A stretch of 64,000 nucleotides of DNA, taken from the NCBI RefSeq assembly GCF_004571025.1, contig NZ_SPQT01000001.1:310001-374000 (forward strand), written 5' to 3'. Below the pieces are notes generated by a model. That model searched no databases, was not told where the DNA came from, and saw only the letters and a list, made by a program, of their open reading frames with translations. The stretch is from Bradyrhizobium niftali (GTDB lineage: Bacteria; Pseudomonadota; Alphaproteobacteria; Rhizobiales; Xanthobacteraceae). Shown here one piece after another: positions 28,769-36,603 of the stretch (positions are counted from its first letter, which is position 1; the number at the start of each line of letters is the position of its first letter). The translations under genes and the position numbers were made by a program.

Positions 28769-30175
28769 TCACCCGATCCGGTTCAGGCTGTTCCTGATCG
28801 TCGAGAAGATGCCGCCGATGTCCTTGCGCAAGGCATCGAGGGCGTTGAAATTGTCGAAGATGCGGGCGAGGCGGTCTTCGACCTCGCGCTTGCTCTTGGT
28901 CAGCGCGTCGACGCGTGAGGCGAGGGGCACGCCGCCGTTCGCCTCGATCTCGCCGACGGTCCTGGCGAGCAGGTCGCGGGTGGTGCCGACCTCGGTGATC
29001 AGCGCCTCGATGCCGAACACCGGGGCCTTCAGCGGGACGAGGTCAGCCTGCGACTTCGACAACTCCGTCTTGAAGGCGTTCAGCGTCGCCAGCGTCTCCT
29101 GCAAGGCGCCGAGGCGCTGGCGCGACTGGATGACGAAATCGTTCAGCGCGTTCTGGCGGTCGACGAGGGTCTTGCCGTCGGCGTCGGTCTCGACATCCGC
29201 GAGCGAGCGTTCCAGCTGGGCCTGGCGCTGGCCGAGCTCCTCGAAATCGAGGCGGATCGCCTTGAGGATGTTGAAACTGTCGTCGATGCGCGCCAGGCGC
29301 TGCTCGATCTCGATCTTGTTCTTCGACAGCGCCTCGACCCGCGTGCCGAGCGGCGCTTCGCCGCCGGTCTCGAGCTCGTCGATGCTCTTGGCGAGGCGGT
29401 CATGGCTGAGGCCGAGCTCGCTGATCACCGCGTTGATGCCGGCGTCCGACGACCGCAACGGAACCAGCTCGGCGTGGGATTTCGCCAGATCTTCCTTGTA
29501 CTGGTTCAGGGTCGCGAAAATGTCCTGGACCGTGTTCACCCGCGAGAGCAGCGCCGAGACGTCGCGCGCGATGTCCTTGAGCCGGTCGGCGAGGTTGTTC
29601 TTGCGGTCGTCGGTCTCGAGGTCGTGGAGCGACCGTTCGAGCTGGTTCTGGCGGTCGCGGATCTCGGTGAAAACCGGTTCGACCGCGCGGCGCTGCTCGG
29701 CGACCTTGCCGACCATCTCGCGCAGGCCTTGCTGGCGGCGGCGGATCTCGGCGAGCTGGTCGTGCATGTCGGTGGATTCGTTGCGGCCCTGCTGCAGCCG
29801 CGCGCGCTGCTCGGTCTCGCCCAGCTTGTCGTGGAGGGCGGAGACGGCTTTCCTTGGGTCGCTCTCGATCAGGTGCTGGACGGTGGCGTCGAGGTGGTTT
29901 TGCAGGGCGTGAGCGGCGACAACGTCCTCGCGGGTCTTCTTCAGGCGGTCGCGCAGCGTGCCCAGACGCCGGTCCTGACGCGAGAGCCGCCAGGCGGTTG
30001 CGCCGATCAGCGCCAGCGCCACGGCCGGGAGCGCGCCGGTCGCGATGCGCTGAGGCATGGGGAGGCCCGCCAACAGGGCGGGCAAGTGGGTGAGGTCGTA
30101 ACCAAACGCCTGCTGGGCGAGAAGCGCGATGGCAGCTAGCAGGACAAACCAGGCAACCAGGAAAAACAGCCACAT
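28769..30175 (-). CDS. Membrane-anchored coiled-coil protein with internal duplication
   Basis: This 468-residue protein has two membrane segments at the N-terminus (about residues 2-20 and 45-62) and a long, charged, heptad-rich remainder. Two tandem units of about 145 residues are related along their length: about 173-313 and 315-458. Matching pieces are RQNQLERSLHDLETD with RQAQLERSLADVETD, ATLNQYKEDLAKSHAELVPL with ATLNAFKTELSKSQADLVPL, and NKIEIEQRLARIDDSFN with SKREVEDRLARIFDNFN. The ATG at 30175 follows GAGGA; an upstream ATG at 30241 is possible. No enzymatic motif is seen; a structural or envelope role is a guess. Confidence 0.75.
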   Translation of the reverse strand: MWLFFLVAWFVLLAAIALLAQQAFGYDLTHLPALLAGLPMPQRIATGALPAVALALIGATAWRLSRQDRRLGTLRDRLKKTREDVVAAHALQNHLDATVQHLIESDPRKAVSALHDKLGETEQRARLQQGRNESTDMHDQLAEIRRRQQGLREMVGKVAEQRRAVEPVFTEIRDRQNQLERSLHDLETDDRKNNLADRLKDIARDVSALLSRVNTVQDIFATLNQYKEDLAKSHAELVPLRSSDAGINAVISELGLSHDRLAKSIDELETGGEAPLGTRVEALSKNKIEIEQRLARIDDSFNILKAIRLDFEELGQRQAQLERSLADVETDADGKTLVDRQNALNDFVIQSRQRLGALQETLATLNAFKTELSKSQADLVPLKAPVFGIEALITEVGTTRDLLARTVGEIEANGGVPLASRVDALTKSKREVEDRLARIFDNFNALDALRKDIGGIFSTIRNSLNRIG

Positions 30176-30363
30176 CGCGACGTCCTCAAGCCGGGACACA
30201 TTCTCGCCATAGTTGCTATGGGAGAGCGGAACCGAGATCAAGGGGCGCGCGGGTTGTCGGAGGTTTCCGATAGCGCGACCTGTGGACGGCGGCGTCAGCC
30301 GATCGGTGGAAGGCGCGGAAGGTTGCCGGATTTTCCCTAGGTGGGCGCTGGCCAGTCCTCAGT

Positions 30364-30516
30364 CGTCATTCCGGGGCGGCGCGTAGCGCCAAGTCCGGAA
30401 TCCATAGCCACAAGCAGCGGTTGTGGAGCGAGATCGACGTGGCGCCTAATCCCTCACCCAAATTGCATTCGTGGTTATGGATTCCGGGCTCGCGCTACGC
30501 GCGCCCCGGAATGACG
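30364..30516. repeat. Dispersed palindromic repeat (CGTCATTCCGGGG type)
   Basis: It opens CGTCATTCCGGGGCGGCGCG and ends CGCGCCCCGGAATGACG. Inner inverted segments (GTCCGGAATCCATA with TATGGATTCCGG) extend the hairpin. It fills much of the 346-bp gap between the coiled-coil gene and the FAH-family gene; nothing else is seen there. Confidence 0.85.
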
Positions 30517-30521
30517 GAAGG

Positions 30522-31307
30522 CTACAGCCGAAACTCGTTGGTCAATTCGCCAATGCCGTCGATCGCGACGGTCACGGTGTTCACCGGCTCCTTCATCACG
30601 CCGACGCCGACGGAGGTGCCGACGGCGATGAGGTCGCCGGGGAGCAGGGTCATGTCGTGGGAGATCCTGCTCACCAGTTCCTGCGCGGTGAAGATCATGT
30701 CCGAGATCGGATAGTTCTGCCGCTCCGCGCCGTTGAGGATGGTACGGACCACCAGTTTTGCCGGATCGAGGCCGGTCGCGATGACGGGGCCGAACGGGCC
30801 GTAGTCGTCGATGCCCTTGGCGCGCGCCCATTGCGGGAAGGTGGGATCGCGGGTCAGGATGTCGTTGGCGGTGATGTCGTTGACGCAGGTGTAGCCGAAG
30901 ATGAAGTGGTCTGCTTCCGCGGGCGAGACGCGGGCGCAGGTCCTGCCGATGACGATGCCGAGCTCGCCCTCATAGGTGGTCTTGCCGTCGTAGTAAGATG
31001 GACGGCGGATCACCGCGCCCGGTGTCGTGATCGTGGTGGTGGCCTTCAGCAGATAGAGCGGCTCCGGCGGCTCGGGCTGATTCAGCTTGGCCGCGAGCGC
31101 GTGGAAATTATTCCAGAGCGCGACGATCTTGCTGGGCGTGCAGGGCGCGAGCAACTCGACCTCCGACAGCGCCAGCGTCCTGCCGGTGGCGGCATGGCGA
31201 CCGAACATCTCGCCCTCGTGCACGCTGATGCCTGAGGACGTCAGGGTGCCGAAGCCGGTTGCACCGCTATGGCGGTAGCGCAGCCATTGTTTCATCTCGC
31301 CAGCCAT
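30522..31307 (-). CDS. Fumarylacetoacetate hydrolase-family protein
   Basis: This 261-residue FAH-fold enzyme has the metal-binding motif YEGELGIVIG near residue 110, then FGYTCVNDITANDI and the substrate-loop region. The C-terminus has the family ISHDMTLLPGDLIAVGTSVGVG. Members hydrolyse or decarboxylate acylpyruvates or catechol-derived oxo acids. The ATG at 31307 shares its A with the stop of the upstream reductase (TGATG), so the pair is translated together; a GTG at 31310 is equally possible. The substrate is not predictable from sequence. Confidence 0.85.
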   Translation of the reverse strand: MAGEMKQWLRYRHSGATGFGTLTSSGISVHEGEMFGRHAATGRTLALSEVELLAPCTPSKIVALWNNFHALAAKLNQPEPPEPLYLLKATTTITTPGAVIRRPSYYDGKTTYEGELGIVIGRTCARVSPAEADHFIFGYTCVNDITANDILTRDPTFPQWARAKGIDDYGPFGPVIATGLDPAKLVVRTILNGAERQNYPISDMIFTAQELVSRISHDMTLLPGDLIAVGTSVGVGVMKEPVNTVTVAIDGIGELTNEFRL

Positions 31308-32326
31308 CACGCCACCGCCAGCGCGCGGGGATCGGTCGACGCTGAGACGCCGTCATAGAGCCCGGCGATGCGGGCGCGCTGGGTCACCATTGCCAGCACC
31401 GAGTCGAGCGCGGGCGTGGCGATCCCGGTGAGGCGGCCCATCTCCTGCACCACGGTGACGAGCGGGTCGATCTCCATCGGGCGGCCGCGCTCGAGGTCCT
31501 GGAGCATCGAGGTCTTGTGCGCCCCGACCTTGCGGGCGCCCTCGATGCGGCGCTCGACATCGACGCGGAATTTGACGCCGAAGGTCTCGGCGATGCCTTG
31601 CGTCTCCACCATGATCGCGCGCGACAGCGCGCGCGTGGCCGGATCGGTGCAGATCACGTCGAGCGTCGCATGGGTGAGCGCGCTGATCGGGTTGAAGCAG
31701 ACATTGCCCCAGAGCTTGAGCCAGATCTCGTCGCGGATGCGGTCGAGCACCGGCGCCTTCAGGCTGGCCGCGACGAACAGGTCGGCGAGGCGCTGCACGT
31801 CGCCCGTGATTTCGCCGGAGGGCTCGCCGAGCGGGAAATTGTTGCCGTAGACGTGGCGGATCACGCCGGGCGCCTCGATCTCGGTGGCGGGATAGACGAT
31901 GCAGCCGATGGCGCGCTCGGCGCCGATCTCGCGCCACTGCCGTCCGCCGGGGTCGATGCTCTCCAGCGTCGAATTCTCGTAATCGCCGCCGTGCTTGTAG
32001 AAGTACCAATAGGGGATGCCGTTGACCGCGGTGACGATGCGGGTGTGCGGGCCCAGGAGCGGCTGCATCTTCTCGATCACGCCGGTGATCGAATGCGCCT
32101 TCAGCGTGATGATGATGTAGTCCTGCACGCCGAGCTCGGCGGGATTGTCGGTGCAGCGCGGATGCACGGTGTGCTTCTCCTCGCCCGCGAGCAGCGTCAG
32201 GCCGCGCTCACGCATCGCGGCGAGGTGCGCGCCGCGTGCGACCAGGCTGACGTCGGCGCCAGCGCGCGCGAGCTGAACCCCGAGATATCCGCCGATTGCG
32301 CCGGCGCCGTAGATACAGATCTTCAT
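31307..32326 (-). CDS. 2-dehydropantoate 2-reductase-family protein
   Basis: This 339-residue enzyme is of the PanE/ApbA type. The N-terminal Rossmann motif MKICIYGAGAIGGYLGVQLA binds NADPH. The central catalytic-lysine region reads DEIWLKLWGNVCFNPISALT, and a helical C-terminal domain has HKTSMLQDLERGRPMEIDPL. True PanE makes pantoate for CoA synthesis, but many paralogues reduce other 2-oxo acids. Coupling to an FAH-family hydrolase suggests catabolism of an oxo acid, so the panE symbol is withheld. Confidence 0.85.
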   Translation of the reverse strand: MKICIYGAGAIGGYLGVQLARAGADVSLVARGAHLAAMRERGLTLLAGEEKHTVHPRCTDNPAELGVQDYIIITLKAHSITGVIEKMQPLLGPHTRIVTAVNGIPYWYFYKHGGDYENSTLESIDPGGRQWREIGAERAIGCIVYPATEIEAPGVIRHVYGNNFPLGEPSGEITGDVQRLADLFVAASLKAPVLDRIRDEIWLKLWGNVCFNPISALTHATLDVICTDPATRALSRAIMVETQGIAETFGVKFRVDVERRIEGARKVGAHKTSMLQDLERGRPMEIDPLVTVVQEMGRLTGIATPALDSVLAMVTQRARIAGLYDGVSASTDPRALAVA

Positions 32327-32427
32327 GAAATCCTCGCGGGTGACCGGAATTTCGGGACGAAAGATCCGGTCCGGCGCGGAAAGATCCGAGCCGGGGCCGG
32401 TAGTCGCAGGGGAAGGGGCGTGGCGCT

Positions 32428-32856
32428 TTAAGCTGCTGCTTGCGGCGTGCCGTTGATCGCCTCGTCAACGGCAGCGGCGATGTCGCGCATGCTGATGACG
32501 GAGACGAGGCTGTAATCGTCGATCACGGGCAGGTGGCGGATGTGATGACGGTTCATCAGATGGCGCACGTGCTCGATCGTATCGCCCGAGGTGCAGGAGA
32601 CGAGCTGCTGCACCGAGACGAGCTGCGAGACCTTGACGTTGACGGCGTTCGCGCCGTGCTCGGCAACGGCGCGCACCACGTCACGCTCGGTGAACATGCC
32701 GACCGCGGTGTTGCCCTCGGAGCGGACCACGTCCTTCACCACGAGGGCGCTGATGTTGTTGGCGCGCATCAGCTTGGCGGCGATACCCACCGTTTCGTTC
32801 ATTCGCACCGTGACAACGCGCGGCGTCTTCTTGCGCAGAATGTCTCCGACCAGCAT
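32428..32856 (-). CDS. CBS-domain protein, candidate member of the oxalate regulon
   Basis: This 142-residue protein is made of two CBS domains (about residues 5-62 and 72-130), the module that senses adenylates. Typical pieces are TVGIAAKLMRANNISALVV, VGMFTERDVVRAVAEHG and HHIRHLPVIDDYSLVSVISMRDIA. There is no attached catalytic or transport domain. A GGGAGG ribosome site precedes the ATG at 32856. A 17-bp operator-like motif shared with the oxalate genes lies 34 bp upstream (32890-32906). An energy-sensing partner of oxalate metabolism is possible but unproved. Confidence 0.88.
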   Translation of the reverse strand: MLVGDILRKKTPRVVTVRMNETVGIAAKLMRANNISALVVKDVVRSEGNTAVGMFTERDVVRAVAEHGANAVNVKVSQLVSVQQLVSCTSGDTIEHVRHLMNRHHIRHLPVIDDYSLVSVISMRDIAAAVDEAINGTPQAAA

Positions 32857-32889
32857 TGCAACCTCCCTAGGTGAATGACGAGGTAAGTG

Positions 32890-32906
32890 TGGTATACATA
32901 ATGCCA
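32890..32906 (-). promoter_or_regulatory. Oxalate-regulon operator, site A (upstream of CBS gene)
   Basis: TGGTATACATAATGCCA matches the 17-bp motif TGGYATACCANATGCCA with two differences in the middle. It lies 34 bp before the CBS-protein ATG. See sites B-F at 34482, 35980, 36369, 49394 and 49475. Confidence 0.65.
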
Positions 32907-33009
32907 ATCGTCAAGCGATGGATTTGGCGGATCCGAAAAATCTTGCGACAGCATTATTGACGTTTGCGGTGCCTCCGGCGTCGGCCAAAAGAACCTTGGC
33001 CAAAAAGAA

Positions 33010-33030
33010 AGGGGCGCATTCTGCGCCCCT
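33010..33030 (-). terminator. Terminator after the first OxlT-like gene
   Basis: An 8-bp GC stem (AGGGGCGC / GCGCCCCT) with a 5-base loop is followed on the minus strand by TTCTTTTTGG. It lies 28 bp beyond the stop at 33058. Confidence 0.75.
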
Positions 33031-33057
33031 TTTCAACCGTGCAAAGTGTGTGGCTTG

Positions 33058-34380
33058 TCACGCCGTCTCGGTCTTGGCGCTGCCCGACGCGGTGCCGGTG
33101 CTCTCGGCTTCCTTGCCGAGGATGAAGGAGCGGCGCAGCGGCTTGATCACGAACAATGCCATCAGTGCGGCCGTTGCATTCAGCGCCACCGCCACCACGA
33201 ACACGGCCTTCCAGCCATACGCCGCCGAGATCACGCTGGCGAGCGGGACGAGCAGGGAGGCGGTGCCCTTCGCGGTGTAGAGCATGCCGTTGTTGGTGGT
33301 CGCGAACTTCGAGCCGAAGGTGTCGCCGCAGGTTGCGGGGAACAGCGAGTAGATTTCGCCGAACACGCCGAAATAGACCGCGGTCGCGAGCACGAAGACG
33401 ACAGGCACGTGTCCGTAGGCCGACAGCGTGAGCAGCATCACTGCCGCCGTGCCGAAGGCGATGAACATGGTGTGCTCGCGGCCGATCGTGTCGGAGACCC
33501 AGCCGAAGAAGGGACGTCCGAAGCCGTCGAAGATGCGGTCGAGCGAGATCGCGAAGGTCAGCGCCGCCATCTGGAAGCCGGCGAGCGTCACCGGCGTGTC
33601 GGCGATCTTGAAGTCGTGTGCGATCGGGCCGATCTGCGCCGCGGTCATCAGGCCGCCGGACGCGACCATGACGAAGACGAGGTACATCACCCAGAAAATA
33701 GGGGTGCGCAGCACTTGCGGCGGGGTGAAGTCGATCTTGGTCTGCGGCAGATTGAGCTGCTTCTTCTTCGGCGGGATCGAGAGCCGCGGCGGCTGGATGA
33801 AGAAGGCGAGCACGAAGACGATCAGGCCCTGGCCGATGCCGAAGGTGAAGAACGCGCTCTGATAGCCGCTCGCGGCGATCATGGTCGCGATCGGCACGAT
33901 GGTGAGCGCGGCGCCCGCGCCGAAGCCGGCGGCCGTCGCGCCGGCGGCAAGGCCGCGGCGGTCGGGAAACCATTTCAGCGCGTTGCCGACGCAGGTGCCG
34001 TAGACGGCGCCCGCGCCCATGCCGCCGACGATCGCGGCCGCATAGAGCAGGGTGAGCGAGTCGGCGTAGGAGTTGAGCACCCAGGACAGCGCGATCATCA
34101 CGCCGCCGAACATGATGACGATGCGCGGGCCGTATTTGTCGACGAACCAGGCCTCGACCGGCACCAGCCAGGTCTCGGTGACGACGAAGATGGTGAAAGC
34201 GAGCTGGATCGCGGCGCGTCCCCAATGGTGGGCCGCATCGATCGGATCGACGAACAGCGTCCAGCCGTATTGCAGGTTGGCGATCATCGCCATGCAGACG
34301 ATGCCCATGGCGAGTTGGAACCAACGGAAACCGGTGCGAAGAGGCGCGGCTGTGACGGCGCCGTCCGTGCTGGAAATCAT
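33058..34380 (-). CDS. oxlT: Oxalate/formate antiporter-type MFS transporter, copy 1
   Basis: This 440-residue inner-membrane carrier has about 12 membrane segments. It shows OxlT-type signatures: ANLQYGWTLFVDPI in the first helix, YGTCVGNALKWFPDRRGLAAG, and a lysine in LYTAKGTASLLVPL, where OxlT has its essential TM11 lysine. OxlT exchanges oxalate for formate and thereby drives proton uptake. The ATG at 34380 follows GGGAGG; the frame remains open upstream through the operator, which must be untranslated. An operator-like site is at 34482-34498. It is about half identical to the next gene, so the two look like duplicates. Real specificity is untested. Confidence 0.85.
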   Translation of the reverse strand: MISSTDGAVTAAPLRTGFRWFQLAMGIVCMAMIANLQYGWTLFVDPIDAAHHWGRAAIQLAFTIFVVTETWLVPVEAWFVDKYGPRIVIMFGGVMIALSWVLNSYADSLTLLYAAAIVGGMGAGAVYGTCVGNALKWFPDRRGLAAGATAAGFGAGAALTIVPIATMIAASGYQSAFFTFGIGQGLIVFVLAFFIQPPRLSIPPKKKQLNLPQTKIDFTPPQVLRTPIFWVMYLVFVMVASGGLMTAAQIGPIAHDFKIADTPVTLAGFQMAALTFAISLDRIFDGFGRPFFGWVSDTIGREHTMFIAFGTAAVMLLTLSAYGHVPVVFVLATAVYFGVFGEIYSLFPATCGDTFGSKFATTNNGMLYTAKGTASLLVPLASVISAAYGWKAVFVVAVALNATAALMALFVIKPLRRSFILGKEAESTGTASGSAKTETA

Positions 34381-34481
34381 CAAGAACCTCCCAACGCGCC
34401 TGATTGATTGCGACCTGGGATTGCAAGATGACCCAGTGTCGCAAATATTGTGGCTTATCGTCGCAAGCGCGGCGGGGACAT

Positions 34482-34498
34482 TGGTATACCATATTCCA
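34482..34498 (-). promoter_or_regulatory. Oxalate-regulon operator, site B (upstream of OxlT copy 1)
   Basis: TGGTATACCATATTCCA contains the perfect 10-bp palindrome TGGTATACCA and matches the shared 17-bp motif with one difference in the right arm. It is 102 bp before the ATG at 34380. Confidence 0.7.
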
Positions 34499-34590
34499 GA
34501 AGGCAAGCCCAATCTTGTGACGCAGCGCAAGAAAAGTGCGCGTTCCCTTCAGGTCAGCGGTAGCCAAGGCGGGTTCTGCAAAAACGAAAA

Positions 34591-34612
34591 CGCCCGGCCA
34601 TGAGGCCGGGCG
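34591..34612 (-). terminator. Terminator after the second OxlT-like gene
   Basis: A 9-bp stem (CGCCCGGCC / GGCCGGGCG) with a 4-base loop is followed on the minus strand by TTTTCGTTTTTG. It separates the two transporter genes, which therefore have their own promoters and operators. Confidence 0.85.
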
Positions 34613-34642
34613 TCCTGTCGGAATGCAGTGTGGCGAGGCGCG

Positions 34643-35929
34643 TCAGGCGGTCGACTTCGCGACCACAACCTTGCGCCAGGGCTTGAGCACCGCGATCGCG
34701 AGCAGCGAAGCCAGGATGTTGGCGCCGGCCGCGATGATGAACACGCTGTCCCAGGTTCCCGACGACTGCTGCATGTAATTGGCGATCGGAACCAGCAGCG
34801 CGGCCGTGCCCTTTGCGGTGTAGAGCAGGCCCGCATTGGTGGTCGCGAACTTGGCGCCGAACGTGTCGGTGCAGGTCGAGGGGAACAGCGAGTAGATCTC
34901 ACCCCAGGCGAAGAACACGAAGCCCGAGAGCAGCACGAACCAGATGGGATCGTGGCCCCAGAGGTAGAGCATCCAGATGCCGAAACCTTCCATGCCGAAG
35001 GCGATGAACATCGTGTTCTCGCGGCCGATCATGTCTGAGATCCAGCCGAAGAACGGACGCGTCAGGCCGTTGAGCACGCGGTCGATCGTGGCTGCAAACG
35101 TCACAGCGGTCATCGTCACCGCCATCAGCGTCACCGGAACGCTGTCGACCTTCCAGTCAACCGCGATGGGCTTCAGGTTGGCCGTCACCATCAGGCCGCC
35201 GGCGCCGACGATCACGAACATGAAATACATCAGCCAGAAGATCGGCTGGCGCAGCACCTCTGTCGGCTGGTAGTTGCGACGCGTCTGCACCAGCGCGGCG
35301 TTCGCCACCACGGTCGGCACCTGGCCGGCCTTCGGCGCCAGCAGGAAGAAGGCGAGGATGCAGATGATGATGCCTTGTCCGAGGCCGAAATACAGGAAGG
35401 TGGTCTGGAAGCCACTGTCCTTGATCATGGCCTGGATCGGCGCGACGGTCAGCGCGGAGCCTGCACCGAAGCCGGCCGCCGTGATGCCCGCAGCGAGACC
35501 TCGCTTGTCGGGAAACCACTTCAGCGCGTTGCCGACGCAGGTGCCATAGACGCCGCCCGCGCCAATGCCCGCGATGATCATGCCGAGATAGTAGCCGTTG
35601 AGCGTGGTGGCCTGTGCGTTGATCGCCCAGCCCATGGCGCAGAGCACGCCGCCGACCAGCACGACGATGCGCGGACCGTATTTGTCCACGAACCAGCCTT
35701 CGATCGGCACCAGCCAGGTCTCGAACAGGACGAACAGAGTAAAGGCCCATTGGATCGACGCGCGATCCCAGCCGAATTTCTTCTGGATGTCGGGGACGAA
35801 GAATGTCCAGCCGTACTGATAGTTGGCGATCATCACCATCGCCGCTACACCGATCGCCAATTGCGCCCAGCGATACGTGTCGCTAACGCGCGCGGTTGTA
35901 GGGGCCGTTGCCTGCACCATGTCCGTCAT
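34643..35929 (-). CDS. oxlT: Oxalate/formate antiporter-type MFS transporter, copy 2
   Basis: This 428-residue carrier has about 12 membrane segments and the same signatures as copy 1: ANYQYGWTFFVPDIQ, YGTCVGNALKWFPDKRGLAAG and LLYTAKGTAALLVPI with the lysine expected in TM11. The ATG at 35929 has a strong GGGAGG ribosome site; an upstream ATG (36004) would put the operator at 35980-35996 inside the gene. Two closely related carriers side by side, each with its own operator and terminator, suggest different affinities or substrates (oxalate, formate or another small dicarboxylate). Confidence 0.87.
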   Translation of the reverse strand: MTDMVQATAPTTARVSDTYRWAQLAIGVAAMVMIANYQYGWTFFVPDIQKKFGWDRASIQWAFTLFVLFETWLVPIEGWFVDKYGPRIVVLVGGVLCAMGWAINAQATTLNGYYLGMIIAGIGAGGVYGTCVGNALKWFPDKRGLAAGITAAGFGAGSALTVAPIQAMIKDSGFQTTFLYFGLGQGIIICILAFFLLAPKAGQVPTVVANAALVQTRRNYQPTEVLRQPIFWLMYFMFVIVGAGGLMVTANLKPIAVDWKVDSVPVTLMAVTMTAVTFAATIDRVLNGLTRPFFGWISDMIGRENTMFIAFGMEGFGIWMLYLWGHDPIWFVLLSGFVFFAWGEIYSLFPSTCTDTFGAKFATTNAGLLYTAKGTAALLVPIANYMQQSSGTWDSVFIIAAGANILASLLAIAVLKPWRKVVVAKSTA

Positions 35930-35979
35930 AAAGCCTCCCGTGGCGCCTCTAATTTTCTGCGAGCGCTGGAGAGGCATTC

Positions 35980-35996
35980 TTGTATTCATTATGCCA
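35980..35996 (-). promoter_or_regulatory. Oxalate-regulon operator, site C (upstream of OxlT copy 2)
   Basis: TTGTATTCATTATGCCA is the weakest of the six matches, but it keeps the right arm ATGCCA and the spaced TGTAT. It lies 51 bp before the ATG at 35929. Confidence 0.5.
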
Positions 35997-36085
35997 AGGT
36001 TCAAGCGCTGGTCCGGTCACCGTGCGCAAATGCCGCAGCATCCTTCTCCGGCTGCGGCAGTGACTCGGGACAGCACAAATAGAAA

Positions 36086-36107
36086 TGGCCCCGTCCTGCG
36101 GGGCCAT
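36086..36107 (-). terminator. Terminator after the 45-residue ORF
   Basis: The stem ATGGCCCCG / CGGGGCCAT encloses a 4-base loop, and a T-rich tail (TTCTATTTG) follows on the minus strand. It lies about 70 bp after the stop of the small ORF at 36176 and shows that this ORF sits in its own transcription unit. Confidence 0.75.
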
Positions 36108-36175
36108 TCATCAAAAGTAGTATGTCGACACCTGCGAAACCGGCGTGCGGCTCCCGCGGCGCAGGAAGCGCGCGC

Positions 36176-36313
36176 TTACAGGCCGAAACGGGGCAGGTCG
36201 CCGTTGTGATTCGAGATATCGGCGCTGGCCATCAGGAAGCGGTCGACCGCGGCCATGAAACGCGAGAACAAGGTTGAGGAGGGGGCGAGAGCGACGGAAG
36301 CGGTCTTGGACAT
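36176..36313 (-). CDS. 45-residue protein in the oxalate regulon
   Basis: This small ORF is unlike its surroundings in being a complete unit: operator-like site D (36369-36385), an AAAGGAA ribosome site, ATG at 36313, TAA, then a terminator. The product begins MSKTASVALAPSSTLFSRF, continues with a short amphipathic helix (MAAVDRFLMASADIS) and ends NHNGDLPRFGL. Small proteins with the C-terminal pattern NGDLPRFGL are common in Bradyrhizobium, as far as I recall, and have no known function. There is no signal peptide, cysteine or metal motif. A regulatory or chaperone-like partner of an oxalate protein is only a hypothesis. Confidence 0.75.
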   Translation of the reverse strand: MSKTASVALAPSSTLFSRFMAAVDRFLMASADISNHNGDLPRFGL

Positions 36314-36368
36314 CGGAATTCCTTTCTTGAGACGGTCAGTAGTGCTGTCTCATTTCGAAAGGGAATTT

Positions 36369-36385
36369 ATGTATACCAGATGCCA
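36369..36385 (-). promoter_or_regulatory. Oxalate-regulon operator, site D (upstream of the 45-residue ORF)
   Basis: ATGTATACCAGATGCCA matches the 17-bp motif at 14 or 15 positions and keeps the complete TATACCANATGCCA block. It is 56 bp before the ATG at 36313. The only other nearby gene, the Hsp70-like gene at 36604, points away and begins 219 bp further on. Confidence 0.7.
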
Positions 36386-36603
36386 ATGTCCATGCATGCC
36401 ATTGCATAGCAGCATGCGCTATCCCGCATTGCAGCATAATGATGCGTTAAAGGGGCCGTTCCGGGCTGAAAATTGCAAAACAGTCGCTGAAGCCGCGCAT
36501 TGGGACGGATTTGGGCGGAATCCCTGGGGATCCGGGCCTTGGCAGGGCAGGTCAAAGTCGTTAGTGGTCTGCCCCCTTTTCCAATCAACTGTCAGAGTGG
36601 TTC

